A stretch of 64,000 nucleotides of DNA, from contig NZ_PIPW01000002.1 of NCBI RefSeq assembly GCF_003987215.1, positions 372,001 to 436,000 of the forward strand, written 5' to 3'. Origin of the DNA: Pseudidiomarina halophila. GTDB lineage: Bacteria > Pseudomonadota > Gammaproteobacteria > Enterobacterales > Alteromonadaceae. The notes below the pieces were generated by a model, which saw only the letters and a program-made list of their open reading frames with translations, had not been told where the DNA came from and did no database searches. A program made the translations under genes and the position numbers. This document shows positions 31,249-41,989 of the stretch, in pieces (positions within the stretch are counted from its first letter, which is position 1; each line of letters opens with the position of its first letter).

Positions 31249-34200
31249 GTGAAAGACTTATTAAAGTTTTTAAAACCGTTAAACCAGACTGAAGAGTTCG
31301 ATGCGATTCGCATCGGACTTGCTTCTCCGGATATGATCCGCAGCTGGTCTTTCGGTGAAGTGAAAAAGCCAGAAACGATCAACTATCGTACGTTCAAGCC
31401 TGAACGTGATGGTTTGTTCTGTGCGCGCATTTTTGGCCCGGTGAAAGACTACGAGTGCTTGTGCGGTAAGTACAAGCGCTTGAAGCATCGTGGCGTGATC
31501 TGTGAGAAGTGTGGTGTTGAAGTCACACTGACCAAGGTACGTCGTGAGCGCATGGGTCACATCGAATTGGCTAGCCCGGTTGCGCACATCTGGTTCCTGA
31601 AATCACTACCAAGCCGTATCGGCTTGATGCTTGATATGACCCTGCGTGATATCGAGCGGGTATTGTATTTTGAATCTTATGTCGTTACTGAAGGCGGTAT
31701 GACTACGCTTGAGCGTGGCCAGATCCTTACTGAAGATGAGTATCTTGACTCGTTGGAAGAAAACGGTGACGAATTCGAAGCGAAAATGGGTGCCGAAGCA
31801 GTACTTAGCTTGTTGAAGCATATTGATATCGAAGCCGATATCAAAACCTTGCGTGAAGAGTTACCTGAAACCAATTCAGAAACCAAGCGTAAGAAAATCA
31901 GCAAGCGTCTGAAGTTGCTGGAATCGTTCCATAACTCTGGTAACAAACCAGAGTGGATGATCCTGAAAGTGCTACCTGTGTTGCCACCAGACCTGCGTCC
32001 GTTGGTACCACTTGATGGTGGCCGTTTTGCAACCTCAGACCTGAACGATCTGTATCGCCGTGTCATCAATCGTAACAACCGTTTGAAGCGTTTGTTGGAC
32101 TTGGCGGCACCGGACATTATCGTGCGCAACGAAAAGCGTATGTTGCAGGAAGCTGTGGATGCATTGCTGGATAACGGCCGTCGCGGTCGTGCGATTACCG
32201 GCACTAACAAGCGTCCATTGAAATCACTTGCAGACATGATTAAAGGTAAGCAAGGTCGTTTCCGTCAAAACCTGCTAGGTAAGCGTGTCGACTACTCAGG
32301 CCGTTCAGTAATTACTGTTGGTCCTAAGTTACGCCTGCACCAGTGTGGTCTACCGAAGAAAATGGCATTGGAACTGTTCAAGCCGTTTATCTATGGCAAG
32401 CTTGAAGGCCGTGGTTTAGCGACCACCATCAAAGCTGCGAAGAAAATGGTAGAGCGCGAAATCCCGGAAGTATGGGACGTGCTTGATGAAGTGATCAAAG
32501 AACACCCAGTGATGCTGAACCGTGCACCAACGTTGCACCGTTTGGGTATCCAGGCGTTCGAACCAGTACTTATCGAAGGTAAGGCGATTCAGTTGCACCC
32601 ACTCGTGTGTGCGGCATACAACGCCGACTTCGATGGTGACCAAATGGCCGTTCACTTGCCATTGACACTGGAAGCACAGCTTGAAGCGCGTGCGTTGATG
32701 ATGTCAACGAACAACATTTTGTCACCTGCCAGTGGTGACCCGATTATCGTTCCATCACAGGACGTTGTCTTGGGTCTGTACTACATGACACGCGAAAAAA
32801 TTAACGCGAAGGGCGAAGGCATGATCTTCAAAAACGCCAAGGAAGCTGAAAAAGCTTACCGTACTGGCGCAGCTGAATTGCATGCCCGCGTGAAAGTGCG
32901 TTTAGACGAAGTGCTGATCAGTGAAGAAGGCGAGCGTAGCGAGTTAACGACAATTTATGACACCACCGTTGGTCGTGCCATCTTGTCGCTGATTCTGCCA
33001 GAAGGTATGCCATTTGACATGATCAACCAGTCAATGGGTAAGAAACAGATCGGTCGCTTGTTGAACCGCTCTTACCGTGACATTGGTTTGAAGCCGACAG
33101 TTATTTTCGCCGACCAAATCATGTACACCGGTTTCCACTACGCAATGATTGCGGGTGCATCGGTTGGTATTGATGACATGGTTATTCCTGATGCGAAGAA
33201 AGAAATTATCGACGCAGCAGAAGAAGAAGTTGCTGAAATCCAGGAGCAGTTCGAACAAGGCTTGGTTACAGCAGGCGAGAAATACAACAAAGTTATCGAT
33301 ATCTGGTCGACCGCGAACGAGAAAGTTTCTAAGGCAATGATGGAAAACCTGTCGAAAGAAACTGTTATCAACGCGCAAGGCGAAGAAGAACAGCAAGACT
33401 CGTTTAACTCGGTCTACATGATGGCTGACTCAGGCGCTCGTGGTAGCCCTGCGCAGATTCGTCAGTTAGCTGGTATGCGTGGTCTGATGGCGAAGCCGGA
33501 TGGCTCCATCATCGAAACGCCAATCACCGCGAACTTCCGTGAAGGTTTGAACGTACTTCAGTACTTCATCTCAACTCACGGTGCGCGTAAAGGTTTGGCG
33601 GATACGGCATTGAAAACAGCGAACTCAGGTTACCTGACGCGCCGGTTGGTCGATGTCGCACAAGACGTTGTAATCGTTCAGGAAGACTGTGGTACCCACG
33701 ATGGCCTCTTCATCAAACCATTGATTGAAGGCGGTGACATTGTTGAGCCATTGCGTGAGCGTGTACTTGGTCGTGTGGTTTGTGATGATGTGTTGGAACC
33801 GGGTAGCAACGAAGTATTGATTCCACGTAATACGCTTCTCGATGAGAAGATGTGTGACGTGTTGGAACAAAACTCGATTGATGAAGTTAAAGTACGCTCG
33901 GTTATTACCTGTGATACTGACTTCGGTGTTTGTGCGAACTGTTACGGTCGTGACCTGGCACGTGGTCACCTGGTTAACCAGGGTGAGGCAGTGGGTGTTA
34001 TTGCTGCGCAGTCCATCGGTGAGCCGGGAACCCAGCTGACCATGCGTACCTTCCACATTGGTGGTGCGGCATCGCGTGACTCAGCAGCCAACAACATTCA
34101 GGTGAAAAACAAAGGTACGTTGAAGTTACATAACGCTAAATATGTTACTAACAGCGAAGACCATATTGTTATCACTTCGCGGTCAACAGAACTGACGTTG

Positions 34201-35484
34201 ATCGACGAGTTTGGTCGTGAGCGTGAGCGTTACAAAGTACCTTACGGTGCCGTCCTGAAGAAAAACGAAGGCGACACTGTTGAAGCTGGCGAAATCGTCG
34301 CGAACTGGGATCCGCACACGCACCCAATCGTTACCGAGGTGGCAGGTCGTCTGAAATTCGTTGATTTGATTGATGGTGTCACTATGACCCGTCAAACTGA
34401 CGAATTGACTGGCCTTTCAAGTATCGTTGTACTGGAAACAGGACAACGGACCAGCGCCGGTAAAGATATGCGTCCAATGGTTAAATTGGTCGATGCCAAA
34501 GGTAAAGATGTCAACATCGCTGACACGGATATGCCAGCTCAGTACTTCTTACCGGGTAATGCGATCATTAACCTTGAAGATAACGCTGAGGTGAAAGTCG
34601 GTGATACGGTCGCGCGGATTCCGCAAGAGGGATCAAAAACGCGAGACATCACCGGTGGTCTACCGCGGGTTGCGGACTTGTTCGAAGCACGTCGGCCAAA
34701 AGAGCCTGCCATTTTGGCAGAGGTCACAGGTACGGTGAGCTTTGGTAAGGAAACGAAAGGCAAGCGTCGTTTACTGATTCTGCCAAGTGATGGTGATCAG
34801 TATGAAGAGATGATTCCTAAGCATCGTCAGCTGAACATCTTTGAAGGTGAATCGGTAACCAAAGGTGAAGTTATCGCCGATGGTCCAGAGGCTCCGCACG
34901 ATATTTTACGTTTGCGTGGCGTCAGCGCCCTGGCAAACTATATCGTGAACGAGGTTCAGGAAGTTTATCGCTTACAAGGTGTTAAGATTAACGATAAGCA
35001 CATCGAGACCATCGTGCGTCAGATGTTGCGTAAAGCGATTATCTTGAACCCAGGTGAGACTGAACTGCTTGAAGGCGAGATGATGGAGCTGTCAGAAGTG
35101 CTTGCTGCCAATGCGAAAGCAGAAGCAGACGGCAAACTGCCAGCGACCTATGAGCGTCAATTGCTGGGTATCACCAAAGCTTCATTGTCGACAGAGTCGT
35201 TCATTTCCGCGGCGTCGTTCCAGGAAACGACACGCGTACTGACCGAAGCTGCTGTGCAAGGTAAGCAGGATCCATTACGCGGTCTGAAAGAAAACGTTAT
35301 CGTAGGTCGTTTGATTCCTGCTGGTACCGGTTTCGCTTACCATCGCGAACGTGCGCGCAAGCGTATGGAAGCGCTTGGCCAGGCGGATGCTCCGAAACTG
35401 ACCGCGGAACAAGCAGAGCAGCAACTTGCTGACGCGCTTAACTTCGGTGATGAAGAGAGCGAAAACGGTAACAACGCTGAATAA
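31249..35484 (+). CDS. rpoC: DNA-directed RNA polymerase subunit beta'
   Basis: 1411 aa. Starts with GTG at 31249 after AGGAGATAA, as in many gammaproteobacteria. N-terminal zinc site ([20 protein letters not shown]), the catalytic magnesium loop [12 protein letters not shown], the second zinc site (residues from CGTHDG to CANCYG) and the trigger loop region are present. The acidic, asparagine-rich C-terminal tail is slightly longer than in E. coli (1407 aa). Followed by a strong terminator. Confidence 0.98.
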   Translation: MKDLLKFLKPLNQTEEFDAIRIGLASPDMIRSWSFGEVKKPETINYRTFKPERDGLFCARIFGPVKDYECLCGKYKRLKHRGVICEKCGVEVTLTKVRRERMGHIELASPVAHIWFLKSLPSRIGLMLDMTLRDIERVLYFESYVVTEGGMTTLERGQILTEDEYLDSLEENGDEFEAKMGAEAVLSLLKHIDIEADIKTLREELPETNSETKRKKISKRLKLLESFHNSGNKPEWMILKVLPVLPPDLRPLVPLDGGRFATSDLNDLYRRVINRNNRLKRLLDLAAPDIIVRNEKRMLQEAVDALLDNGRRGRAITGTNKRPLKSLADMIKGKQGRFRQNLLGKRVDYSGRSVITVGPKLRLHQCGLPKKMALELFKPFIYGKLEGRGLATTIKAAKKMVEREIPEVWDVLDEVIKEHPVMLNRAPTLHRLGIQAFEPVLIEGKAIQLHPLVCAAYNADFDGDQMAVHLPLTLEAQLEARALMMSTNNILSPASGDPIIVPSQDVVLGLYYMTREKINAKGEGMIFKNAKEAEKAYRTGAAELHARVKVRLDEVLISEEGERSELTTIYDTTVGRAILSLILPEGMPFDMINQSMGKKQIGRLLNRSYRDIGLKPTVIFADQIMYTGFHYAMIAGASVGIDDMVIPDAKKEIIDAAEEEVAEIQEQFEQGLVTAGEKYNKVIDIWSTANEKVSKAMMENLSKETVINAQGEEEQQDSFNSVYMMADSGARGSPAQIRQLAGMRGLMAKPDGSIIETPITANFREGLNVLQYFISTHGARKGLADTALKTANSGYLTRRLVDVAQDVVIVQEDCGTHDGLFIKPLIEGGDIVEPLRERVLGRVVCDDVLEPGSNEVLIPRNTLLDEKMCDVLEQNSIDEVKVRSVITCDTDFGVCANCYGRDLARGHLVNQGEAVGVIAAQSIGEPGTQLTMRTFHIGGAASRDSAANNIQVKNKGTLKLHNAKYVTNSEDHIVITSRSTELTLIDEFGRERERYKVPYGAVLKKNEGDTVEAGEIVANWDPHTHPIVTEVAGRLKFVDLIDGVTMTRQTDELTGLSSIVVLETGQRTSAGKDMRPMVKLVDAKGKDVNIADTDMPAQYFLPGNAIINLEDNAEVKVGDTVARIPQEGSKTRDITGGLPRVADLFEARRPKEPAILAEVTGTVSFGKETKGKRRLLILPSDGDQYEEMIPKHRQLNIFEGESVTKGEVIADGPEAPHDILRLRGVSALANYIVNEVQEVYRLQGVKINDKHIETIVRQMLRKAIILNPGETELLEGEMMELSEVLAANAKAEADGKLPATYERQLLGITKASLSTESFISAASFQETTRVLTEAAVQGKQDPLRGLKENVIVGRLIPAGTGFAYHRERARKRMEALGQADAPKLTAEQAEQQLADALNFGDEESENGNNAE

Positions 35485-35511
35485 TCAGTCACCTGCCGTG
35501 CAATAAGTGAG

Positions 35512-35549
35512 GAGCCAGTACCTTGATCGGTACTGGCTCTTTTGTTTTT
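35512..35549 (+). terminator. Rho-independent terminator after rpoC
   Basis: GAGCCAGTACC, a TTGATC loop and GGTACTGGCTC form an 11-bp perfect stem followed by a T-rich tail. It separates the rif operon from the str operon. Confidence 0.94.
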
Positions 35550-35552
35550 ACC

Positions 35553-35581
35553 TTGACAGGTGAATTTCTGACCATTAAAAT
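35553..35581 (+). promoter_or_regulatory. Sigma70 promoter of the str operon (rpsL-rpsG-fusA)
   Basis: A consensus -35 TTGACA (35553-35558), 17-nt spacer and TAAAAT (35576-35581) followed by a GC-rich start region. It begins 4 nt after the T tail of the rpoC terminator and leaves a leader of about 85 nt before rpsL. Confidence 0.85.
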
Positions 35582-35675
35582 TCGGCCTCCCCATATTTAG
35601 GGCATTTAGCCCGTGGTGTGGGGAAACTTGGATTTTCACTCTGTTGAGCGACATCAACAAAATCAGGAGTAATGA

Positions 35676-36050
35676 ATGGCAACAGTTAATCAGCTGGTGC
35701 GCAAAGGTCGTCAAAAGCCGGTTGTTAAAAGCAACGTTCCGGCACTTGAGGCTTGCCCACAGAAACGCGGTGTATGTACCCGTGTTTATACAACCACCCC
35801 GAAAAAGCCGAACTCAGCGCTACGTAAAGTATGCCGTGTGCGTTTGACGAACGGTTACGAAGTATCTTCGTACATCGGTGGTGAAGGTCACAACCTGCAA
35901 GAACACTCTGTCGTATTGATTCGCGGCGGCCGTGTAAAAGACTTGCCAGGTGTTCGCTATCACACAGTGCGCGGTGCGCTTGACTGTGCCGGCGTAAACG
36001 ATCGGCGTCAAGGCCGTTCGAAATATGGCGCGAAGCGGCCGAAGTCTTAA
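35676..36050 (+). CDS. rpsL: 30S ribosomal protein S12
   Basis: 124 aa. Decoding-centre protein. Both streptomycin-relevant lysines are the sensitive form (Lys in [10 protein letters not shown] and in [10 protein letters not shown]). The ATG at 35676 follows AGGAGTAATG; another ATG four bases earlier is out of frame. First gene of the str operon. Confidence 0.97.
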   Translation: MATVNQLVRKGRQKPVVKSNVPALEACPQKRGVCTRVYTTTPKKPNSALRKVCRVRLTNGYEVSSYIGGEGHNLQEHSVVLIRGGRVKDLPGVRYHTVRGALDCAGVNDRRQGRSKYGAKRPKS

Positions 36051-36127
36051 CGGTTCTCCGTTAGTAAGGCCAAACACTGTAATTTTTATGTTTTGGGGAA
36101 ACCCTGAATTAATCGGAGAATATTAAG

Positions 36128-36598
36128 ATGCCTAGAAGACGCGTCATTGGTCAACGTAAAATCCTGCCGGATCCTAAGTTCGGATCAGAGTTGTTGGCTA
36201 AATTTATCAATGTCGTCATGGTAGACGGCAAAAAATCTGTCGCAGAACATATTATCTATGGTGCTTTAGATATCATGGCTGAAAAGTCAAAGAAAGAGCA
36301 CTTAGAAGTATTTGAAACGGCACTGGACAATGTACGTCCTACAGTTGAGGTTAAGTCGCGCCGCGTTGGTGGTTCAACTTATCAGGTTCCTGTAGAAGTT
36401 CGTCCGGTGCGTCGTAATGCACTGGCTATGCGCTGGTTAGTTGATGCTGCGCGTACTCGGGGTGAAAAATCCATGGCTCAGCGCCTAGCAGGTGAAATGC
36501 TAGACGCATCTGAAAATAAAGGCTCTGCTGTGAAGAAGCGTGAAGACGTCCACCGTATGGCCGAAGCGAACAAAGCGTTCGCCCATTACCGCTGGTAG
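36128..36598 (+). CDS. rpsG: 30S ribosomal protein S7
   Basis: 156 aa, the usual length. Primary 16S rRNA binder of the small-subunit head and, in E. coli, repressor of the str operon. Begins [16 protein letters not shown] and contains [20 protein letters not shown] precedes the ATG. fusA starts 27 nt downstream. Confidence 0.97.
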   Translation: MPRRRVIGQRKILPDPKFGSELLAKFINVVMVDGKKSVAEHIIYGALDIMAEKSKKEHLEVFETALDNVRPTVEVKSRRVGGSTYQVPVEVRPVRRNALAMRWLVDAARTRGEKSMAQRLAGEMLDASENKGSAVKKREDVHRMAEANKAFAHYRW

Positions 36599-36625
36599 AC
36601 TCACAGTTAACCCAAAGAGGAATTT

Positions 36626-38749
36626 ATGGCCCGTAAAACTTCGATTGAGCGCTATCGTAATATCGGTATCTGTGCTCACGTAGACGCAGGTAAAACAACC
36701 ACCACAGAACGTGTGTTGTTCTACACCGGTCTATCTCACAAAATTGGTGAGGTACATGACGGTGCAGCAACCACTGACTGGATGGAGCAGGAACAAGAGC
36801 GTGGTATCACAATTACCTCAGCTGCAGTAACCTGTTTCTGGCGTGGTATGGATGCGCAGTTCCCAGAACACCGCGTCAACATCATCGACACCCCAGGACA
36901 CGTAGACTTCACCATTGAAGTTGAGCGTTCTTTGCGTGTACTTGATGGTGCTGTTGTTGTTCTTTGTGCATCATCAGGCGTGCAGCCGCAAACCGAAACT
37001 GTTTGGCGTCAAGCTAATAAGTACGAAGTTCCACGTATGGTCTTCGTCAACAAGATGGACCGTGCAGGTGCGGACTTCTTGCGTGTTGTTAAACAGATCA
37101 AAGGTCGTCTGAACGCAACTCCAGTCCCAATTCACTTGGCGATCGGTGCTGAAGAAAACTTCAAAGGCGTCGTGGATCTGATCAAAATGAAAGCGATTAA
37201 CTGGAACGAAGAAGATTCCGGTATGACCTTTACTTACGATCCAATTCCAGAAGACCTGGTTGACGAAGCTGAGCAGTATCACAACGAGTTGGTTGAAGCA
37301 GCAGCGGAAGCTAACGACGAGCTGATGAACAAGTACCTTGAAGAAGGTGAGTTGACTGAAGCTGAAATCAAATTTGGTCTTCGTCAGCGTACCCTGAACA
37401 ACGAAATCGTATTGTGCTTGTGTGGTTCTGCATTTAAGAACAAAGGTGTACAGGCAGTACTTGACGCAGTTATCGAGTACCTACCGGCACCTACAGAAGT
37501 TAAAGCGATTCGCGGTATTCTGGACGATGAGTCAGAAGGCTTACGTAAGTCTGACGATGCTGAACCGTTTTCAGCATTGGCATTCAAAATCGCCACTGAC
37601 CCGTTTGTTGGTACCTTAACCTTCTTACGCGTCTATTCAGGCGTTGTAAAACAAGGTGACACGGTTTACAACCCGGTGAAGAGCAAGCGCGAACGTATCG
37701 GTCGTATGGTACAGATGCACGCAAACGATCGTCAGGAAATCAAAGAGATTCTGGCGGGCGACATCGCGGCAGCAATCGGCCTGAAAGACGTAACTACTGG
37801 TGACACTTTGTGTGACCCGAACAACATTATTACGCTTGAGCGGATGGAATTCCCTGAGCCAGTAATCTCTGTTGCTGTAGAACCGAAAACTAAAGCTGAC
37901 CAGGAAAAAATGGGTATTGCTTTAGGTAAATTGGCTGCAGAAGATCCGTCTTTCCGCGTCAAAACCGATGAAGAGTCTGGTCAAACGATCATCTCAGGTA
38001 TGGGTGAGCTTCACCTGGACATCATCGTTGACCGTATGAAGCGTGAATTCAACGTTGAGTGTAACGTAGGTAAACCTCAGGTTGCTTATCGTGAAACTAT
38101 CCGTAAAGCAGTGGAAGTTGAAGGTAAGTTCGTACGTCAATCAGGTGGTCGTGGTCAGTTTGGTCACGTTTGGTTGAAGATCGAGCCGATGGAATTCGAT
38201 GCTTCTGACGAAGAGACCGCAAACTACGAATTCGTTAACGAAATCGTGGGTGGTGTGGTACCGAAGGAATATATTCCTGCGGTAGATAAAGGTATCCAAG
38301 AGCAAATGCAGAATGGTGTACTTGCTGGTTACCCGCTTCTCGGCGTTAAGGCAACCTTGTATGATGGTTCATACCACGATGTTGACTCCTCAGAAATGGC
38401 GTTTAAAATCGCGGGTAGCATGGCGTTCAAGAAAGGCGCATTGCAAGCTAACCCAGCGATTCTAGAGCCGATGATGAAAGTCGAAGTTGTTACTCCTGAA
38501 GACTTCATGGGTGACGTAGTTGGTGACTTGAACCGTCGTCGCGGTATCATCGAAGGCATGGAAGATGCTGCAGGTGATTTGAAAGAAGTCCGCGCGCAAG
38601 TTCCATTATCAGAAATGTTCGGTTACGCTACTGACCTGCGTTCGCAGACTCAGGGCCGTGCATCTTATGCAATGGAATTCTTGAAGTACGCTGAAGCACC
38701 TAACAACATTGCTGAGCAGGTAATTGCTGCTCGTCAAACTAAAGATTAA
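36626..38749 (+). CDS. fusA: Elongation factor G
   Basis: 707-aa translocase GTPase. G1 [12 protein letters not shown], switch I with RGITI, G3 DTPGHVDF and G4 NKMDR; domains II-V follow with the domain IV segment [17 protein letters not shown] precedes the ATG. tufA follows after 59 nt containing a hairpin. Confidence 0.98.
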   Translation: MARKTSIERYRNIGICAHVDAGKTTTTERVLFYTGLSHKIGEVHDGAATTDWMEQEQERGITITSAAVTCFWRGMDAQFPEHRVNIIDTPGHVDFTIEVERSLRVLDGAVVVLCASSGVQPQTETVWRQANKYEVPRMVFVNKMDRAGADFLRVVKQIKGRLNATPVPIHLAIGAEENFKGVVDLIKMKAINWNEEDSGMTFTYDPIPEDLVDEAEQYHNELVEAAAEANDELMNKYLEEGELTEAEIKFGLRQRTLNNEIVLCLCGSAFKNKGVQAVLDAVIEYLPAPTEVKAIRGILDDESEGLRKSDDAEPFSALAFKIATDPFVGTLTFLRVYSGVVKQGDTVYNPVKSKRERIGRMVQMHANDRQEIKEILAGDIAAAIGLKDVTTGDTLCDPNNIITLERMEFPEPVISVAVEPKTKADQEKMGIALGKLAAEDPSFRVKTDEESGQTIISGMGELHLDIIVDRMKREFNVECNVGKPQVAYRETIRKAVEVEGKFVRQSGGRGQFGHVWLKIEPMEFDASDEETANYEFVNEIVGGVVPKEYIPAVDKGIQEQMQNGVLAGYPLLGVKATLYDGSYHDVDSSEMAFKIAGSMAFKKGALQANPAILEPMMKVEVVTPEDFMGDVVGDLNRRRGIIEGMEDAAGDLKEVRAQVPLSEMFGYATDLRSQTQGRASYAMEFLKYAEAPNNIAEQVIAARQTKD

Positions 38750-38753
38750 GTAG

Positions 38754-38787
38754 AGTCTGGTCCGGTTCTCTACGGGACCGGACTTTT
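38754..38787 (+). terminator. Terminator-like hairpin between fusA and tufA
   Basis: AGTCTGGTCC pairs over 10 bp (one G-T wobble) with GGACCGGACT around an 11-nt loop, followed by only four T. It may be a partial terminator or an RNA-processing/stability element that sets the tufA to fusA ratio. Confidence 0.6.
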
Positions 38788-38808
38788 AACTTAAGTTAAG
38801 GAAAAGTC

Positions 38809-39993
38809 ATGTCAAAAGAAAAATTTCAACGTTCAAAACCCCATGTGAACGTAGGTACAATCGGCCACGTTGACCATGGTAAAACTACTCTGACTGCTGC
38901 CATTACAACAGTATTGGCAAAAACCTACGGTGGTTCTGCGAAGGACTTCGCAATGATCGATAACGCGCCAGAAGAAAAAGCGCGTGGTATCACCATCTCA
39001 ACTTCACACGTTGAGTATGACACGCCAGCGCGTCACTACGCACACGTTGACTGCCCAGGACACGCTGACTATGTGAAAAACATGATCACCGGTGCTGCGC
39101 AGATGGACGGCGCGATCCTGGTTGTAGCAGCGACCGACGGTCCAATGCCACAAACACGTGAGCACATCTTGTTGTCACGTCAGGTAGGCGTACCTTTCAT
39201 CGTTGTATTCATGAACAAATGTGACATGGTCGACGACGAAGAGTTGTTAGAGCTGGTTGAGATGGAAGTTCGTGAACTTCTTTCAGAGTACGATTTCCCA
39301 GGTGACGACTTGCCAGTAATTCAAGGTTCAGCGCTGAAAGCGTTGGAAGGCGAAGAGCAGTGGGAAGCGAAGATCATCGAACTGGCAGAAGCACTGGATA
39401 CTTACATCCCAGAGCCAGAGCGTGATATCGATAAGCCGTTCATCATGCCAATCGAAGACGTATTCTCAATCTCAGGCCGTGGTACTGTAGTAACTGGTCG
39501 TGTAGAGCGTGGTATCGTTCGCACAGGTGACGAAGTTGAAATCGTAGGTATCAAAGATACTACGAAGACTATCGTAACTGGTGTTGAGATGTTCCGTAAG
39601 TTGCTTGACGAAGGTCGTGCAGGTGAGAACATCGGCGCATTGTTGCGTGGTACTAAGCGTGACGAAATTCAACGTGGTCAGGTATTGGCGAAGCCAGGTT
39701 CAATCACTCCGCACACTAAATTTGAAGCGGAAGTATACGTATTGAACAAAGAAGAAGGTGGCCGTCATACGCCATTCTTCAAAGGCTACCGTCCACAGTT
39801 CTACTTCCGTACCACTGACGTAACTGGTGCAGTCCAGTTGCCAGAAGGCGTGGAAATGGTAATGCCAGGCGACAACCTGAAGTTTGTTGTTGAACTGATT
39901 CACCCAATCGCGATGGACGAAGGTTTACGCTTCGCAATCCGTGAAGGTGGCCGTACAGTAGGCGCTGGCGTAGTATCGAAAATTATCGATTAA
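38809..39993 (+). CDS. tufA: Elongation factor Tu (copy A, str operon)
   Basis: 394-aa second copy of EF-Tu, last gene of the str operon. By my line-by-line comparison the coding sequence differs from tufB at only about seven bases; two change the protein (Gln7 and Ile393 here). All GTPase motifs are intact. The DNA upstream of the start codon is unlike that of tufB, whereas identity continues past the stop through the terminator. The S10 operon that often follows tufA is absent here. Confidence 0.97.
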   Translation: MSKEKFQRSKPHVNVGTIGHVDHGKTTLTAAITTVLAKTYGGSAKDFAMIDNAPEEKARGITISTSHVEYDTPARHYAHVDCPGHADYVKNMITGAAQMDGAILVVAATDGPMPQTREHILLSRQVGVPFIVVFMNKCDMVDDEELLELVEMEVRELLSEYDFPGDDLPVIQGSALKALEGEEQWEAKIIELAEALDTYIPEPERDIDKPFIMPIEDVFSISGRGTVVTGRVERGIVRTGDEVEIVGIKDTTKTIVTGVEMFRKLLDEGRAGENIGALLRGTKRDEIQRGQVLAKPGSITPHTKFEAEVYVLNKEEGGRHTPFFKGYRPQFYFRTTDVTGAVQLPEGVEMVMPGDNLKFVVELIHPIAMDEGLRFAIREGGRTVGAGVVSKIID

Positions 39994-40020
39994 TAACGCC
40001 GCGTTGAACTGACGCAATTG

Positions 40021-40046
40021 AAAAGGGAGCCTCGGCTCCCTTTTTT
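40021..40046 (+). terminator. Rho-independent terminator after tufA
   Basis: Same hairpin as after tufB: GGGAGCC, TC, GGCTCCC and a run of T. The bases before it are also shared with tufB. Confidence 0.93.
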
Positions 40047-40057
40047 AATGGGCAAAG

Positions 40058-40179
40058 CAAAAGCGTTATTCGCTATTAGATATTAGTTATTAGAAAACCA
40101 ATAACTATTAACCAATAACTGGTAGCGCTTTTGTTTTTATCCTCCAATAACTAATATCTGATAGCTAATAACGCTCTTG
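40058..40179. repeat. Heptamer-array intergenic element, copy E
   Basis: Left end CAAAAGCGTT (40058-40067), then CTATTAG, ATATTAG, TTATTAG, a short AAAA turn and opposite-sense CCAATAA, CTATTAA, CCAATAA. A second block (CCAATAA, CTAATAT, CTGATAG, CTAATAA) ends in AACGCTCTTG (40170-40179). Near-identical in layout to the second part of copy B after tufB. It takes up most of the 257-nt gap after tufA. Confidence 0.85.
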
Positions 40180-40250
40180 GTTTTTGCAGACTTGACTTTC
40201 GTGGGGCTGGGAAGGAAGATAAATTTAATTTAAGCCATGCCGGGACTATC

Positions 40251-41048
40251 GTGCGCTGGATCCTTTTTTGCCTACTCATTGTTGTTGCTAACACCTCAGC
40301 TATTAGCCATGCAGCCGAACGCGTGGTCGTTGCAGCTTACGATTTTCCTCCTTATTTCTCCGCCTATGAAGACCAGCACCTCGTTGGTGACCTGTTAGAG
40401 GCTCTCAATCAACGTCAGAGCGATTATCACTTCATACTCGAGGATGTCCCTTCCAAAGCTCGTTTCCGTGCTCTTAGCGAGCCTGGGTGCTGCCAGATGA
40501 TTCTTTTTGAGTCGCCGAAATGGGGCTGGCCACAGCAGTTACCGTCGGTGACGGCGGGGCGGGTTCTGGTACTTGGCTCGGAACGGCTGGTTACCGTTAA
40601 AAAGGGCAAACGCGGACAGGAATATTTCAGTCGTCCGGGATTGCGTTTTGGCGGGTTGACCGGTTATCACTATCCGTTCCTTGAGAACCATACTGATCAA
40701 GGTGTTTTGGAAGATCGCTATAACGTCTACCTGTCGCTTAGCCACGAGGTAAACATCAAGATGTTGCTTAACGGCCGTCTAGATGTCGTAATGTTGCATG
40801 ATGAATACCTCCAGCAGCAACGAGACGAGCCTTGGTTCGACAAGTTATTGCTGAAACAGGAACCCTATGACAATTATGATCTCAGGACATTAGTAAATCC
40901 CGCGAAAGGGTTTACCCTTGAGGACTGGCAAACAGTGCTGCAGCCGCTCATTGACGACGGAACTTTTGCCGAAATCCTTGGTAATTACGGTCTGCCCTGG
41001 CCGCCGCAACAACCTGACATTCCAAATCTAATAGACACTGAGACCTAA
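40251..41048 (+). CDS. Periplasmic solute-binding protein, SBP_bac_3-like, orphan
   Basis: 265 aa with a Sec signal peptide (about residues 1-22, cleavage likely after SHAA) and no lipobox. VVAAYDFPPYFSAYEDQ is the start of an amino-acid-binding-protein-like fold (family 3). No permease or ATPase gene is adjacent, so import is not supported; it may be a sensor or scavenging protein. Start is a GTG at 40251 without a strong ribosome site. The 3' end overlaps the convergent glutaminase gene by 21 nt. The upstream DNA is repeat copy E. Confidence 0.65.
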   Translation: MRWILFCLLIVVANTSAISHAAERVVVAAYDFPPYFSAYEDQHLVGDLLEALNQRQSDYHFILEDVPSKARFRALSEPGCCQMILFESPKWGWPQQLPSVTAGRVLVLGSERLVTVKKGKRGQEYFSRPGLRFGGLTGYHYPFLENHTDQGVLEDRYNVYLSLSHEVNIKMLLNGRLDVVMLHDEYLQQQRDEPWFDKLLLKQEPYDNYDLRTLVNPAKGFTLEDWQTVLQPLIDDGTFAEILGNYGLPWPPQQPDIPNLIDTET

Positions 41049-41984
41049 CTGATTGGCGAGGTTGCGAATCATCGCCATGCCTCTGGCCGAGTTACCATAA
41101 CTGTTCAACGGTGGCGACCATGCCGCGATAACCCCGTACTCGGGGACAATAGCAACAATTCCGCCGCCAACCCCACTTTTTGCCGGTAACCCTACAGTAA
41201 ACGCAAACTGACCTGACTGATCATACATTCCACTGGTACTCAGTAATGCGTTGATCCGTTGGGCGTCGCGGTGGGAAGTTATTTGCTTGCCACTGCGCGG
41301 ACATTTACCACGATTGGCTAAAAACGCCAGGCTGCGGGCAAGATCCTCGGTGTTCATGGTAAGCGCACATTGCCAGAAATAATGGTCGAGTACCTCCTCA
41401 ACGTCAGCTTCGATATTACCAAAGCTTTTCATCAGATAGGCTAGCGCAGCGTTACGTGAACCGTGCTCACGTTCGGACTCATGTACACGACTGTCAGCCA
41501 TTACCGAGTCGTTATTACAAAGGCCCCGTACCATGCTTAGTACCGCTGATTTACTTGCTGAGTAATGGCTCACGAGCACATCGCTGACAAGTATGGCTCC
41601 GGCATTAATCATAGGGTTGCGCGGTATACCGCGTTCCCACTCCAGCTGCACGATAGAATTAAACGGCTGGCCTGAGGGCTCCATTTGCACCCGTTCCCAC
41701 AAACTCTCCCCGGTCCGCTCCATGGCCAGCATTAAGCCAAAAATCTTAGAAATTGACTGAATTGAAAAGGCACTATCAGTGTCACCGACGGAGGTCACCA
41801 TACCGTCAAGTGTGGCGACGGTAAGCGCACAATAGTCTGGCTTCACTTCCGCCAGCGCAGGAATATAATCCGCGACTTTGCCGTCAGTGACACTTAAAGC
41901 TTGCTGCAAAATTTCTTGCAGCAAGGGTTTGAGGTTCTCCGGGGCATTTATCGATTGCCCACCACTAATCACATCATTGGTCAT
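41028..41984 (-). CDS. glsA: Glutaminase
   Basis: 318-aa serine-dependent beta-lactamase-like glutaminase (glutamine to glutamate plus ammonia), cytosolic. The SxxK pair is Ser77-Ile-Ser-Lys80 in FSIQSISKIFGL; EPSGQPFNS and NPMINAGAI are further family blocks, and GLPAKSGVGGGI lies near the C-terminus. Length is close to the E. coli enzymes (about 308-310 aa). Starts 5 nt from the uvrA stop on the same strand, so it may be read from uvrA transcripts. Confidence 0.92.
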   Translation of the reverse strand: MTNDVISGGQSINAPENLKPLLQEILQQALSVTDGKVADYIPALAEVKPDYCALTVATLDGMVTSVGDTDSAFSIQSISKIFGLMLAMERTGESLWERVQMEPSGQPFNSIVQLEWERGIPRNPMINAGAILVSDVLVSHYSASKSAVLSMVRGLCNNDSVMADSRVHESEREHGSRNAALAYLMKSFGNIEADVEEVLDHYFWQCALTMNTEDLARSLAFLANRGKCPRSGKQITSHRDAQRINALLSTSGMYDQSGQFAFTVGLPAKSGVGGGIVAIVPEYGVIAAWSPPLNSYGNSARGMAMIRNLANQLGLSVY

Positions 41985-41989
41985 AAAAT

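Noticed and set aside
31677..32237. 186-codon reading frame opposite rpoC
   Set aside because: It is antisense to a conserved, highly expressed gene and has no recognisable domain or ribosome site; a codon-bias shadow.
38809..39993. Second tuf gene as an assembly duplication
   Set aside because: The copies differ at several bases and two residues and have different upstream neighbours; two tuf genes are normal in gammaproteobacteria.
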